A stretch of DNA of 64,000 nt, taken from assembly GCA_910580075.1 (NCBI GenBank), contig CAJTVR010000002.1:32281-96280 (forward strand), written 5' to 3'. The notes beneath the pieces are model-generated. The model did not search any database, was not told the origin of the DNA, and saw nothing but the letters and a program-made list of their open reading frames with translations. Shown here piece after piece: positions 23,747 to 32,122 of this stretch. Every line of letters starts with the position of its first letter. Positions within the stretch are counted from its first letter, which is position 1. Source of the stretch: an uncultured Eubacterium sp. Lineage in GTDB: Bacteria > Bacillota > Clostridia > Lachnospirales > Lachnospiraceae. Both the position numbers and the translations under genes were made by a program.

Positions 23747-26089
23747 CTATTCCCCCATAAGCATCTCCCTCGGCACAATTTTTCGTATCCTCAACGAAAG
23801 CAGGCATGTCATCGCAAATGTATATACAATCATCCCTGCACCGGCTGCCGCTAAAAACCCGCCTGGTACGGCAAAGGTGCATTTTAAAATCCCAATGCCC
23901 CTTAAAAACAGCCCTGTCAGAGGATTAATCACCATGCTGTTTAGAAAAAATCCAACCAGAACCGAAATCATAACCGGAGGCATTAAGCACAGTGCTGTCT
24001 GCATTACGAGCTGACCCGTCGTGTATCCAAGCGCTTTGAGTATTCCGTATTCCTGCTTTTTGCGGTTCAGCATCGTCCTTACAAGCAGATACAGCACAAA
24101 GATAATGACTGCAGCACTCAGAATGAGAATGCCCGTTACAATGATTTTCATAAGCGTCACATAAACGCTCGCCGTTCCTTCCAGTATTGACTGTACATTG
24201 ACTACGCCATTCACGCCTCCCGCCAGCTGAGTGCTGATCTCTTCGTTAAACGCATCAATGTCTGTTCCTTTTGTCAGATTCAGATAATAGCTTAAATCCG
24301 GCAGTCTGCCCATGCGCTGATAGCCGTCCCTGGTCAGCAGACAGTCTTTTCCAAGATTATTGCTGATCTGTGTAAATCCGCAAATCAGATATTTCGCTTC
24401 CGTGCCGTCTGCCGTAAGTGTAATTTCATCCCCGATGCGCAGATGACGTTCTTTTGCATATTTGACCGCGGCTGCCATTTCGTTATCGTACTTTGGAAAC
24501 CTTCCTTCTATACAGACGCGCTTATTATTGACCATGGAAAAATCTTCTGACATCGTAGCCACCAGTTCGATGCCGCCTGCATGACGCACTTCCCTCGAAG
24601 TATACAGGTATACTTTTTCTACCCGCGGATCCTTTTCCATCATCCGCAGAAATTCTGCCTCATGTCCAGGTGCGACATTGATACAGCTGTCAGCCGTCTC
24701 GCCTACAATCAGATCTACGAAAGGTGTCATATCCGTAATCACATTTTCTACCATCAGACCGGAAAATACCACGACCAGTGAGAGTACATACATCGTAATG
24801 CAGATAATCACGTTCTGCTTCAGACTCGAACAGGCTGTCTTGAAGGCAAGTGCGGTATTTACAGGCAGACTGCTTTTTTCAAGCGAAATCCAGTTCCTTT
24901 TAAAATTATGCGTCTTCATTCCCTGGCGCAGTGCGGCGACCGGCTCCGTCTTTTTTATTTTCCAGGAAGACAAAAGAACCGCCGCTGCCACTGAACCGCC
25001 CAGAATTGCAACTGTCAGAAGACCCGGAACCGGCAGAAAACGAACTTCATACGGAATCCCTGTCTGTGAAACCATCATCGTGTTAATTCCCGGAAACAGC
25101 ATATAAGACCCGGCGATTCCAGCTGCCGCACTTATTATCGTAATACCCAGATACTGCAGCAGAAGCTGCCGGATTAACTGAACGCCCGTGTACCCGGCTG
25201 CCTTTAGTACGCCAAGATTTTTCATGTTTTCCTGAATATCATTTAAAATATTTGAACAGGTCACTACAAGGACAATGATTAAGATGAAAAATGCCATGGC
25301 ACTGACTACACCGGAGCAGACCATCTGTGAAATATAACGGGATGATGAAACCATCGCATAAGAATTGCTGAACATATAGATATCCGGATACTCAGCCGAT
25401 ATTCTGTTTTTCAGCGATGCTTCAAAATCTTCACTCTTTGTTTTATCCTGAATGCGTACCGAAAGATAGACAGATTTTAACGCATAGCCTTTTTCTTCCA
25501 GTTCCTGATACTGATCTTGTGTTAAAAGCAGCGTGCACATGCCGCAGTTATGCGACCCGGCCATAGAGCTGTTTAGAAAACCGCAGACCGGATAATTTAC
25601 CGAATGGCTGCCAATACTGATATCAATCGTCTTTCCCGCTGCAATTTCACCGGTTTTATAAAGCATCGGAAGATAAATGCCTTCTGACAGACTGCCTTGT
25701 TCTGTAATTTCCACTCTCCCTGACGGACGTGACAGTGCTTCTTCCTTTTTTAATATTACAAACTCTGTATTCATCTCTCCGCTATTATAATGGAAGGAAC
25801 CCGGCATGCTTAAAGCGTCTGACATATAATACTCTGTAACACTTGTATCGTTTTGCAGTATATCTGATAAAAAATCTTTCATGCTGCCGCTGCTGTCTCC
25901 CAGGACAAAAGCCGCATGCTCGCCGTTGAGCCGCTCATGGCAGCGCTCAAAATTCTGCTTATAATCCATTGCCAGCATCAGCCAGATATTGAGCATAAGT
26001 GCCGCTGACAGTACAAGCGCCGCAATTGCTGCCGTCTGCCCTTTTGCCCTTCGCAGGCCGGATTTTATAAGTAACAGATTCCTTAACAT
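23747..26089 (-). CDS. ABC transporter permease, FtsX/MacB-like
   Basis: 780-residue permease with an N-terminal helix, a large extracytoplasmic domain, three helices with an FtsX core (NILNDIQENMKNLGVLKAAG), a second large external region and a second FtsX core (RKKQEYGILKALGYTTGQLV). This double-FtsX plan suits antimicrobial-peptide or lipid-related export/signalling modules of the Bce/MacB type. I chose the ATG at 26089 (MLRNLLLIK): it follows the ATPase stop as TAATATG, with GGGGTGG as ribosome site. The divergent two-component system at 27271 probably regulates it. Substrate unknown. Confidence 0.88.
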   Translation of the reverse strand: MLRNLLLIKSGLRRAKGQTAAIAALVLSAALMLNIWLMLAMDYKQNFERCHERLNGEHAAFVLGDSSGSMKDFLSDILQNDTSVTEYYMSDALSMPGSFHYNSGEMNTEFVILKKEEALSRPSGRVEITEQGSLSEGIYLPMLYKTGEIAAGKTIDISIGSHSVNYPVCGFLNSSMAGSHNCGMCTLLLTQDQYQELEEKGYALKSVYLSVRIQDKTKSEDFEASLKNRISAEYPDIYMFSNSYAMVSSSRYISQMVCSGVVSAMAFFILIIVLVVTCSNILNDIQENMKNLGVLKAAGYTGVQLIRQLLLQYLGITIISAAAGIAGSYMLFPGINTMMVSQTGIPYEVRFLPVPGLLTVAILGGSVAAAVLLSSWKIKKTEPVAALRQGMKTHNFKRNWISLEKSSLPVNTALAFKTACSSLKQNVIICITMYVLSLVVVFSGLMVENVITDMTPFVDLIVGETADSCINVAPGHEAEFLRMMEKDPRVEKVYLYTSREVRHAGGIELVATMSEDFSMVNNKRVCIEGRFPKYDNEMAAAVKYAKERHLRIGDEITLTADGTEAKYLICGFTQISNNLGKDCLLTRDGYQRMGRLPDLSYYLNLTKGTDIDAFNEEISTQLAGGVNGVVNVQSILEGTASVYVTLMKIIVTGILILSAAVIIFVLYLLVRTMLNRKKQEYGILKALGYTTGQLVMQTALCLMPPVMISVLVGFFLNSMVINPLTGLFLRGIGILKCTFAVPGGFLAAAGAGMIVYTFAMTCLLSLRIRKIVPREMLMGE

Positions 26090-26090
26090 A

Positions 26091-26849
26091 TTACCACCCC
26101 ATTTCCGAAAGAAAGGCTGACAGTTTTTCATGCCTTGCCATATCTCCATGCACATATCTGCCGAGCTGGCATTCTCCTATAATACTGCCGTCTTTTAAGT
26201 ACAAAATCCGGTTTCCCCTCCTGGCTGACCGCATATCATGGGTTACCATAACCACACTCTGTCCTGATTCATGAAACCGGCTGAACATATCCAGCACATC
26301 CAGCCCTGTTTTTGAATTCAGCGCCCCGGTCGGCTCATCGGCAAACAGTATTTTCGGTGAATTAATCAGCCCTCTTACAATTCCGACACGCTGCGCTTCC
26401 CCGCCGGAAATCTGCGCCGGAAATTTTTTCTGCATTTCCTCAGAAATTCCAGCCTTTTCAAACAATTCCCTGGTCCGTGCAGCCACCGCTTTTTTATCCT
26501 TTGACACAAGCAGCCCGGCTGCGAGCACATTGTCCAAAAGACTCATGCTGTCAATCAGATAAATCTGCTGAAAGACAAATCCGCAGTTTCTGCGCCGGAA
26601 TACGGCCAGTTCGTCTGTACTGCAGCGGGATATTTCCTGTCCCGCAAATGTAATTGTGCCAAGCGTCGGCGTATCCATTCCTGAGAGCGCATACATAAGC
26701 GTCGATTTTCCGGCTCCGCTCGCGCCCATAATAACAGTAAAATCTCCTTCGTATAAATCCAGGTCAATATTTTTTAAAATATGCTGCATAGTCCCTCCGT
26801 TTGAAAAAGACTTGCTTAAATTTTCGGTTCTGATCAATATCTGATTCAT
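26091..26849 (-). CDS. ABC transporter ATP-binding protein
   Basis: 252-residue ATPase of the MacB/LolD/Bce type. It has Walker A GASGAGKSTL, the signature QISGGEAQRVG, Walker B ILFADEPTGALNS and the switch His in VVMVTHDMRSA. AAGGAGGGGG precedes the ATG. It overlaps the ribosome site of the permease gene that follows, so the two are translationally coupled. It should energise the FtsX-type permease. Confidence 0.94.
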   Translation of the reverse strand: MNQILIRTENLSKSFSNGGTMQHILKNIDLDLYEGDFTVIMGASGAGKSTLMYALSGMDTPTLGTITFAGQEISRCSTDELAVFRRRNCGFVFQQIYLIDSMSLLDNVLAAGLLVSKDKKAVAARTRELFEKAGISEEMQKKFPAQISGGEAQRVGIVRGLINSPKILFADEPTGALNSKTGLDVLDMFSRFHESGQSVVMVTHDMRSARRGNRILYLKDGSIIGECQLGRYVHGDMARHEKLSAFLSEMGW

Positions 26850-26875
26850 AGGCTCCCCCTCCTTTTCATATCCTC

Positions 26876-26930
26876 ATTTTAGATTTTTAACCCTTAAATG
26901 TCTTTAGGGAATTCTTAAACATTTCTTAAA
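26876..26930 (-). promoter_or_regulatory. ABC transporter promoter with 11-bp-phased CTTAAA repeats
   Basis: Read on the plus strand, CTTAAA occurs at 26893, 26914 and 26925, with CTTTAG at 26902, so spaced about one or two helical turns. A -10-like TAAAAT (minus strand, 26881-26876) lies downstream. Such direct repeats are typical operators of OmpR-family regulators, and one is encoded divergently at 27271. The rest of 26850-27270 holds leader repeats and element B, and no gene. Confidence 0.55.
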
Positions 26931-27037
26931 TCGTTCAGGCGGCAGATGCTGAACTTCGTATGTAAGTAAATAATATTAGGATGCAAATAACTGTATTTAG
27001 TGATATAATACAAAAGGATTCACTGTTATATATGCAA

Positions 27038-27265
27038 TCTGCATATTATTTTGATTTAGGACGCAGACATGCGGACTCGCTGCTTTTATGCATCCTGCAT
27101 ATTTTTTGATTTAGGACGTAACTACTGGTCCGTCCGCCGCCATAGCCTTGAAACACAAAATTTAGAATTTCTTACTGTTCGAAGGCGGAGCAGAAAAAGG
27201 AAAAAGTTTCTCCGCCCGGCGTCCAGGTGATCTATGCATTGTGCCTATCATTTTGTTTTAGGAGG
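27038..27265. repeat. Triplicated leader sequence upstream of the response regulator
   Basis: Three related segments end in TTTTGATTTAGGACG (about 27049-27063), TTTTGATTTAGGACG (about 27104-27118) and TTTTGTTTTAGGAGG (about 27251-27265). Only the last has a real AGGAGG, used by the gene at 27271. Element B lies between copies 2 and 3. Confidence 0.55.
27127..27230. mobile_element. MITE-like element, copy B (one arm only)
   Basis: Matches the right arm of the family: GGTCCGTCCGCC, AAATTTAGAATTTCTTACTG, then GGAAAAAGTTTCTCCGCC and GGCGTCCAGG at the end. The left half is absent. It sits in the leader of the response regulator gene, about 40 bp before its start codon. Confidence 0.75.
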
Positions 27266-27270
27266 TAATC

Positions 27271-27954
27271 ATGCAGTACGACTGTCTGATCATTGATGAT
27301 GAAAAAATGCTTGCCGACAGCACAGCAGAATATTTTAATTTATTTGAAGTAAAAACGGCTGCTGTATACAGCGTAGAAGAATGCCGCAGTTTCCTGCAGA
27401 CACATACAGCCCAGCTGCTGCTTTTAGATATCAATCTTGGAGACGGCAGCGGTTTTGTTCTGTGCAAGGATTTACGCAGGACTACAAATATCCCTATTCT
27501 GTTTATTTCCGCCAGATCAAGCGACGAAGATAAAATCACTGCCTTAAATATCGGCGGCGATGACTATGTGCAAAAGCCCTATTCCCTTGTTGTTTTGCTC
27601 GCCAAAGTAAAGGCAGTATTAAAACGTTATGGAGACAGCTGCAGAAAAGACGGCTATACGGACGCAAGACTGACAATTCATTTTGCTTCCAAATGCGTCC
27701 ATGTCGAAGGCCGCCCCGTTAAACTGACTATGCTGGAATTTAAACTGCTGTCATATCTGGTCAGAAACTGTGGCAGAGTCGTGTCCAAGCAAGAGCTGTT
27801 TGAAAACGTCTGGGAAGACAGATTCACCGGAGACGGAACACTGAATGTACATATCAGAAAAATCCGGGAATGCATTGAGCCAAATCCGAATAAACCGGAA
27901 TATATCATTACCTGCTGGGGAGAAGGCTATCGGTTTGAGGGAAGCGGAACATGA
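27271..27954 (+). CDS. OmpR-family response regulator
   Basis: 227-residue DNA-binding regulator. The receiver domain has IIDDEK, the phospho-acceptor Asp in LLLDINLGDGSG, SARSSDEDK and the Lys of VQKPYSLVVL. The winged helix has LTMLEFKLLSYLVRNCGRVV and LNVHIRKIRE. AGGAGGT precedes the ATG. It overlaps the kinase gene by 4 bp (ATGA). It is divergent from the ABC exporter, whose upstream CTTAAA repeats are its likely target. Confidence 0.93.
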   Translation: MQYDCLIIDDEKMLADSTAEYFNLFEVKTAAVYSVEECRSFLQTHTAQLLLLDINLGDGSGFVLCKDLRRTTNIPILFISARSSDEDKITALNIGGDDYVQKPYSLVVLLAKVKAVLKRYGDSCRKDGYTDARLTIHFASKCVHVEGRPVKLTMLEFKLLSYLVRNCGRVVSKQELFENVWEDRFTGDGTLNVHIRKIRECIEPNPNKPEYIITCWGEGYRFEGSGT

Positions 27955-29225
27955 AAAAGACGATTGTATTATTTTGTCTGCTGCTGCCATTTCTTGCACA
28001 GGCGGCTGCCCTGATTTTATTTGCAGAAAACAGTCAGGCTGTCCCTCAGGATACAATTGCAGTAAATGACATTTTAAAAACGATAGAAGCCCGCTGGAAT
28101 GTTCAGGAAATTCCTGCCGCACAAGGCAGCCCTATGCCGGACTTTGCCGTGCTTGATAAAGACGGGCAGCTCTTATGGAAAACAGCTGATTTTGTGAGCG
28201 AAAGCATTCATGCTGCCATTCAGCACCGGGATACAATACTGGATATCTGCCCAAACGGAGAAACAGCAGGGAAACTGATTGTTTATAACACAGCCGAAGA
28301 AATATTTTCATCACAAAAACAGACGGCTGTCTGTATATTTATATTATCACTCCTTTTTCAGGCGCTTGTGCTGGCCGTTTTTATTTTCTATTTTGAGCGG
28401 ACTTTTATCCGGCCGTTTCAGAAATTAGAAGACTTTGCGCAGCGGGTAGCAGGCGGCTGCCTGGATATCCCGCTTGCCATGGACAGGAAAAATATATTCG
28501 GCGCATTTACCGAAAGTTTTGACCTGATGCGCACAGAGCTGAAAAAAGCAAAATCAGCCGAAGCCAGGGCCAGCGAAGAAAAAAAAGAACTGGTAGCAAA
28601 ACTCTCTCACGATATCCGGACCCCTGCTGCCAGCATCAAAGCTGCCTCTGAACTGGGACTGGCGCTGTCTGAAACAGAACGTATGAAAGATAATTATACA
28701 CAGATTATCCGCAAAGCAGACCAGATCAATACATTAATTACAGATTTATTCACAGCGACACTCAAAGAACTGCAGCAGCTTCCAGTCGAACCCTGTGAAA
28801 TCGAAAGCAGCATCCTTGCCACGCTGCTTGAAAATGCAGACTATCTGCACCATGCCGTAATCCCTGACATTCCAGAATGCCTGCTCTATGCTGACAAACT
28901 CCGTCTGCAGCAGGTTATTGACAATATTTTTGCAAATTCCTACAAATATGCAGATACAGACATCACGATCCGCGTCTGCCAGAGGAAGGGCTGTTTTATA
29001 CTGGAAATAGAAGATTTCGGCGGAGGAGTCCCGCCAGAGGAACTTGCAGTCATGAAACACAAATTTCAGCGCGGCAGCAACGCAAAGGATGCCCAGGGTG
29101 CTGGTCTTGGACTTTATATTTCAGATTATTTTATGAAAGAAATGGGCGGGGAACTTATAGTGAAAAATGGAGAAAATGGATTAAATGTAAAAGTAGTAAT
29201 TATGCTGGCAGGCAGAGCAGCGTGA
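27951..29225 (+). CDS. Sensor histidine kinase
   Basis: 424-residue membrane kinase. It has an N-terminal helix, an extracytoplasmic sensor of about 95 residues, a second helix (about 120-142, IFILSLLFQALVLAVFIFY), a HAMP-like segment, HisKA with His in VAKLSHDIRTPAAS and HATPase_c with NSYKYA, EDFGGG and GAGLGLYIS. The external sensor is larger than the short loop of true BceS kinases, so it probably senses a ligand itself. It overlaps the response regulator gene by 4 bp. Confidence 0.9.
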   Translation: MKKTIVLFCLLLPFLAQAAALILFAENSQAVPQDTIAVNDILKTIEARWNVQEIPAAQGSPMPDFAVLDKDGQLLWKTADFVSESIHAAIQHRDTILDICPNGETAGKLIVYNTAEEIFSSQKQTAVCIFILSLLFQALVLAVFIFYFERTFIRPFQKLEDFAQRVAGGCLDIPLAMDRKNIFGAFTESFDLMRTELKKAKSAEARASEEKKELVAKLSHDIRTPAASIKAASELGLALSETERMKDNYTQIIRKADQINTLITDLFTATLKELQQLPVEPCEIESSILATLLENADYLHHAVIPDIPECLLYADKLRLQQVIDNIFANSYKYADTDITIRVCQRKGCFILEIEDFGGGVPPEELAVMKHKFQRGSNAKDAQGAGLGLYISDYFMKEMGGELIVKNGENGLNVKVVIMLAGRAA

Positions 29226-29276
29226 TGCTGTGTCTTGCTTGCGTCTGTGGCTGCACACCACGGACCGGGGTTTGAT

Positions 29277-29476
29277 GGCCTGGCGTTTCGGATTGCAGAA
29301 CAGTATAATATAGGATTCCCGAACGCCAGGCAGAGAAATGTTTTCCTTTTTCTGTTCCGCCTTCGAACAGTAAGAAATTCTAAATTTTCTGCTTCCAGTC
29401 TGTGGCAGCGGACGGACCGGTGTCTGATGCCCTGTCGTTATTTCATACTTTATGCAGTGGCACTGGCTGGTACCGG
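29277..29476. mobile_element. MITE-like element, copy C (left arm plus an end fragment)
   Basis: GAACGCCAGGCAGAGAAATG at 29321 begins a left arm that runs to about 29476 (GTAAGAAATTCTAAATTTTC, GGACGGACCGG). Just before it, CCTGGCGTTTCGG (29278-29290) looks like the outward end of another copy. The right arm is missing. Confidence 0.7.
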
Positions 29477-29584
29477 ATGAATTTTACGTGTATTCCTGGA
29501 TTCCGTTTTCAAGACTTGCAAAGTACGGCCTTCGGCTGCCTGTGACAGGGCAGTATCATGCTCTGCCTGGCTGCGGCAGGGCAG

Positions 29585-29799
29585 CATCATGCTGGAAGAC
29601 CGCTGTACAAAGGCGGCTGCTGGCTGCGACAGGATAAACATGATACTGGCAGATCGCTGTATAAAGGCACGGCTGCTGGCTGCGACAGGATAAACATCAT
29701 GCTGGCAGATCGCTGTACAAAGGCAGCTGCTGGCTGCGACAGGAAAACATCATGCTGGCAAACCTCTATACAAAGGCGGCTGCTGGCTGCGGCAGAATA
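29585..29799. repeat. Minisatellite of four 53-56 bp units
   Basis: Units start at 29585, 29639, 29695 and 29748. They share CATCATGCTGGCAGATCGCTG, TACAAAGGC and GGCTGCTGGCTGCGACAGG. It lies in the 986-bp gap 29226-30211, which otherwise holds elements C and D. No gene is supported there. Confidence 0.85.
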
Positions 29800-29881
29800 A
29801 ATATCCATATACCAGGCTCTGAAATACGTCTGAAAAATGGCATGGCTGCGGGACAGACACGTGAAATACATCCAGTAAACA

Positions 29882-30107
29882 GCCAGGCGGAGAAACTTTT
29901 TCCTTTTTCTGTGACTCCGTAGAACTGTTAGAAATTCTTAATTTTCTGCCTGATAAACAGGATTTGGGGCACACTGCCTGTCGCTGCAGAAAACCCGGAA
30001 TCCCCAAAAGGTGCTTGCCAGTGCCAGAACATAAAGCATGCCAAAGCGTCGGAGGCGGAACAGAAAAAGGAAAAAGTTTCTCCGCCTGGCGTCCGGCTAA
30101 TCTATAC
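29882..30107. mobile_element. MITE-like element, copy D (near complete, opposite orientation to A)
   Basis: Left end GCCAGGCGGAGAAACTTTTT at 29883, right end GGAAAAAGTTTCTCCGCC and GGCGTCCGG to 30096. The interior matches the reverse complement of copy A (GGATTTGGGGCACACTGCCT, CCCCAAAAGGTGC) but lacks about 75 bp. Confidence 0.82.
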
Positions 30108-30211
30108 TTTTCAGCATGCATCTGCTTTGAATTTTAAGCACACACTAAAGCGCCCCGAAACTGTATCCGTATGATACAATAGAAATAAAAGCATCAAGGC
30201 AGGAAATATTT

Positions 30212-30859
30212 ATGGAATTTCATGAAAAATTACAGGAACTCAGAAAACAAAAAAATTTAACACAGGAAGAACTTTCTGAAATGCTGTTTGTTTCACGAAC
30301 TGCTATTTCAAAATGGGAATCAGGCCTTGGTTATCCTAGCATTGATTCATTAAAAGCTATTGCACAATTTTTCGGGATAACAATAGATGATCTGCTCTCT
30401 AACAGGGAATTGATCTGCATAGCAGAAGAAGACAGCTGTAAAAAAACACAGCATATGCGTGATTTAGTGTTTGGCCTGCTTGACTGTTCTATTGGAATGC
30501 TGTTTTTTCTGCCTCTTTTTGGCCAGCAGGTAAATGGGATTATTTATCAGGTGCCGCTTCTATCATTAGAGAATCTTCCCTTGTACATAAAATCTGCATA
30601 CTTTGCAGTTATTTTATTAACAGCTCTTATGCTGTGTATTATACCTACAGCTATTATGCAGTTTAACCGCTTAATTTCCTGCGAAAAAATAAGGTATACG
30701 GCCACTGCTCTTTGCAGCATTTATGCCGCTCTTATGGTTATTGGCCGGATTTTGTCCGGTGTGCATTGGATTAGTGATATTTTAGGAGGAATACTGCTTA
30801 GTGCAACGCTTGTTATGTTTTATTATTCTATAGTTTCAGCAGTGTGCAAAGAGATATAA
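30212..30859 (+). CDS. XRE-family regulator fused to a membrane domain with a PAP2-like motif
   Basis: Residues 1-65 are a helix-turn-helix of the XRE/Cro type (KLQELRKQKNLTQEELSEML, SRTAISKWESGLGYPSIDSL). The remaining 150 residues form about four membrane helices. The last ones contain GRILSGVHWISDILGG, which resembles the third motif of PAP2 phosphatases (R-x3-G-x-H-x3-D), but I see no PSGH or KxxxxxxRP motif. It may be a membrane-tethered regulator derived from such a fusion, probably without phosphatase activity. The gene is AT-richer than its neighbours and stands alone. Confidence 0.75.
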   Translation: MEFHEKLQELRKQKNLTQEELSEMLFVSRTAISKWESGLGYPSIDSLKAIAQFFGITIDDLLSNRELICIAEEDSCKKTQHMRDLVFGLLDCSIGMLFFLPLFGQQVNGIIYQVPLLSLENLPLYIKSAYFAVILLTALMLCIIPTAIMQFNRLISCEKIRYTATALCSIYAALMVIGRILSGVHWISDILGGILLSATLVMFYYSIVSAVCKEI

Positions 30860-31075
30860 AATGAAGAATCTGACTGCCCCTGTACAGGCAGCCAGCGATT
30901 ATGTTACAATAAACTGGAAAATCTGACTTTTCTACTTTGCATACTGGTAACATTTTTATATCATCTGCAGTCAGGGAAAGACTGTCCAGAACAGGAAGTA
31001 TACTTACGAAGCTGGAAATCCCCGCACCGGGGCGGAAAGGTCTGCAGACAGGAAAGCGAATTTAAGGAGGTTTAT

Positions 31076-31846
31076 ATGATTGAACAGATAAAAACAGCGG
31101 TAATAAATGCCAGCTGCATTATGCTGGAAGCTGAAGAGAAAAGCATCGATATACATGATAAAGGCGGTCACGCTAATTTTGTAACACAATATGATTCGCG
31201 TGTACAGGAGCAGCTGACAGAATCTCTCTCGAAAATCCTGCCGGAGGCTGTGTTTATGGGGGAGGAAGATGACGCATCATCTTCTTATACAGATAAGGGA
31301 TATCTGTTTATCATTGATCCCATTGACGGAACTACGAATTTTATCCGCCAGAACCATACCAGCAGCATTTCCGTCGGCCTGTTAAAAGACGGGGAGAGCA
31401 TGCTTGGCGTTGTGTATAATCCATATAAAAAAGAAATATTTTATGCCGAAAAAGGCCGCGGTGCTTATCGAAACGGAAGTCCCATACATGTTTCCGAAGA
31501 ACCTTTGTCAAACGGCATTCTGCTCTTTGGCACTTGTCCATACTACGAAGATCTCGCCAGGCCGTCTTTTGATGCCGCTTATCATTATTTTAGAAAATGT
31601 CTGGATTTGCGAAGAAGCGGATCTGCTGCCATAGATCTCTGCGATATCGCCTGCGGCAGGGCTGAACTGTTTTTTGAACTAAAGCTGAGTCCCTGGGATT
31701 ACGCAGCGGGTTCCCTGATTATAAAAGAGGCCGGAGGTAATATCTGCGGGCCGGGCCAGACAGAACTGCAGTTTCGGGAAGCACAGGGAATTGTTGCCTG
31801 TGGAAAAGGGATTTCAACAGAGGATCTGTCTTATTTTTCAAGATGA
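31076..31846 (+). CDS. Inositol monophosphatase family protein
   Basis: Mg-dependent sugar/nucleotide phosphatase of the IMPase/SuhB/CysQ superfamily. It shows the metal site residues in GEEDD, the signature DPIDGTTNF (about residues 82-90) and the C-terminal WDYAAGSLIIKEAGG. 256 residues is standard. AAGGAGGT precedes the ATG. With a PAPS-making kinase elsewhere in the window, a PAP phosphatase (CysQ) role is conceivable, but sequence alone does not separate it from inositol phosphatase. Confidence 0.9.
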   Translation: MIEQIKTAVINASCIMLEAEEKSIDIHDKGGHANFVTQYDSRVQEQLTESLSKILPEAVFMGEEDDASSSYTDKGYLFIIDPIDGTTNFIRQNHTSSISVGLLKDGESMLGVVYNPYKKEIFYAEKGRGAYRNGSPIHVSEEPLSNGILLFGTCPYYEDLARPSFDAAYHYFRKCLDLRRSGSAAIDLCDIACGRAELFFELKLSPWDYAAGSLIIKEAGGNICGPGQTELQFREAQGIVACGKGISTEDLSYFSR

Positions 31847-32002
31847 CAGATGCTTTAGAGCTTGTCTTAAAAATATTTTCCGTAATCACGTTTTGCAGAG
31901 AATTTATCCCAAATTTATAAGGCATAGCAGGCTGCACTGTCTAAATCGGGAATGAATTCTCCGCAAAGCAGGGAATAAAGACTGCTGAAATGAATAACAG
32001 CT

Positions 32003-32045
32003 CCAGCCAGAGGGCGGATATACTCCTCCATCCGGCTGGTTTTTG
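32003..32045 (+). terminator. Intrinsic terminator after the inositol monophosphatase gene
   Basis: CCAGCC...GGCTGG stem with an internal GGCGGA/TCC-rich pairing, followed directly by TTTTT. A GAGGCTGTCACACTAAG hairpin-family fragment lies just beyond (32062-32107). Confidence 0.7.
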
Positions 32046-32061
32046 ATCAAGTCAAAATTCA

Positions 32062-32107
32062 GAGGCTGTCACACTAAGTAAAACACAGACAGAATGTCGC
32101 TCAGTGC
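32062..32107. terminator. Degenerate copy of the dispersed GAGGCTGTC hairpin
   Basis: The left arm GAGGCTGTCACACTAAG is clear; the right arm is weak (GCTCAGTGCC). It lies 3' of both the phosphatase gene and the convergent coiled-coil gene. Confidence 0.45.
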
Positions 32108-32122
32108 CTTGCAAATTTCTGC

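Noticed and set aside
29750-30121. 123-codon minus-strand frame across element D
   Set aside because: It reads straight through a palindromic MITE-like element; similar sequence recurs at other copies in different frames with stops.
30212-30859. Active PAP2 lipid phosphatase
   Set aside because: Only a third-motif-like segment is present; PSGH and the first Lys/Arg motif are missing.
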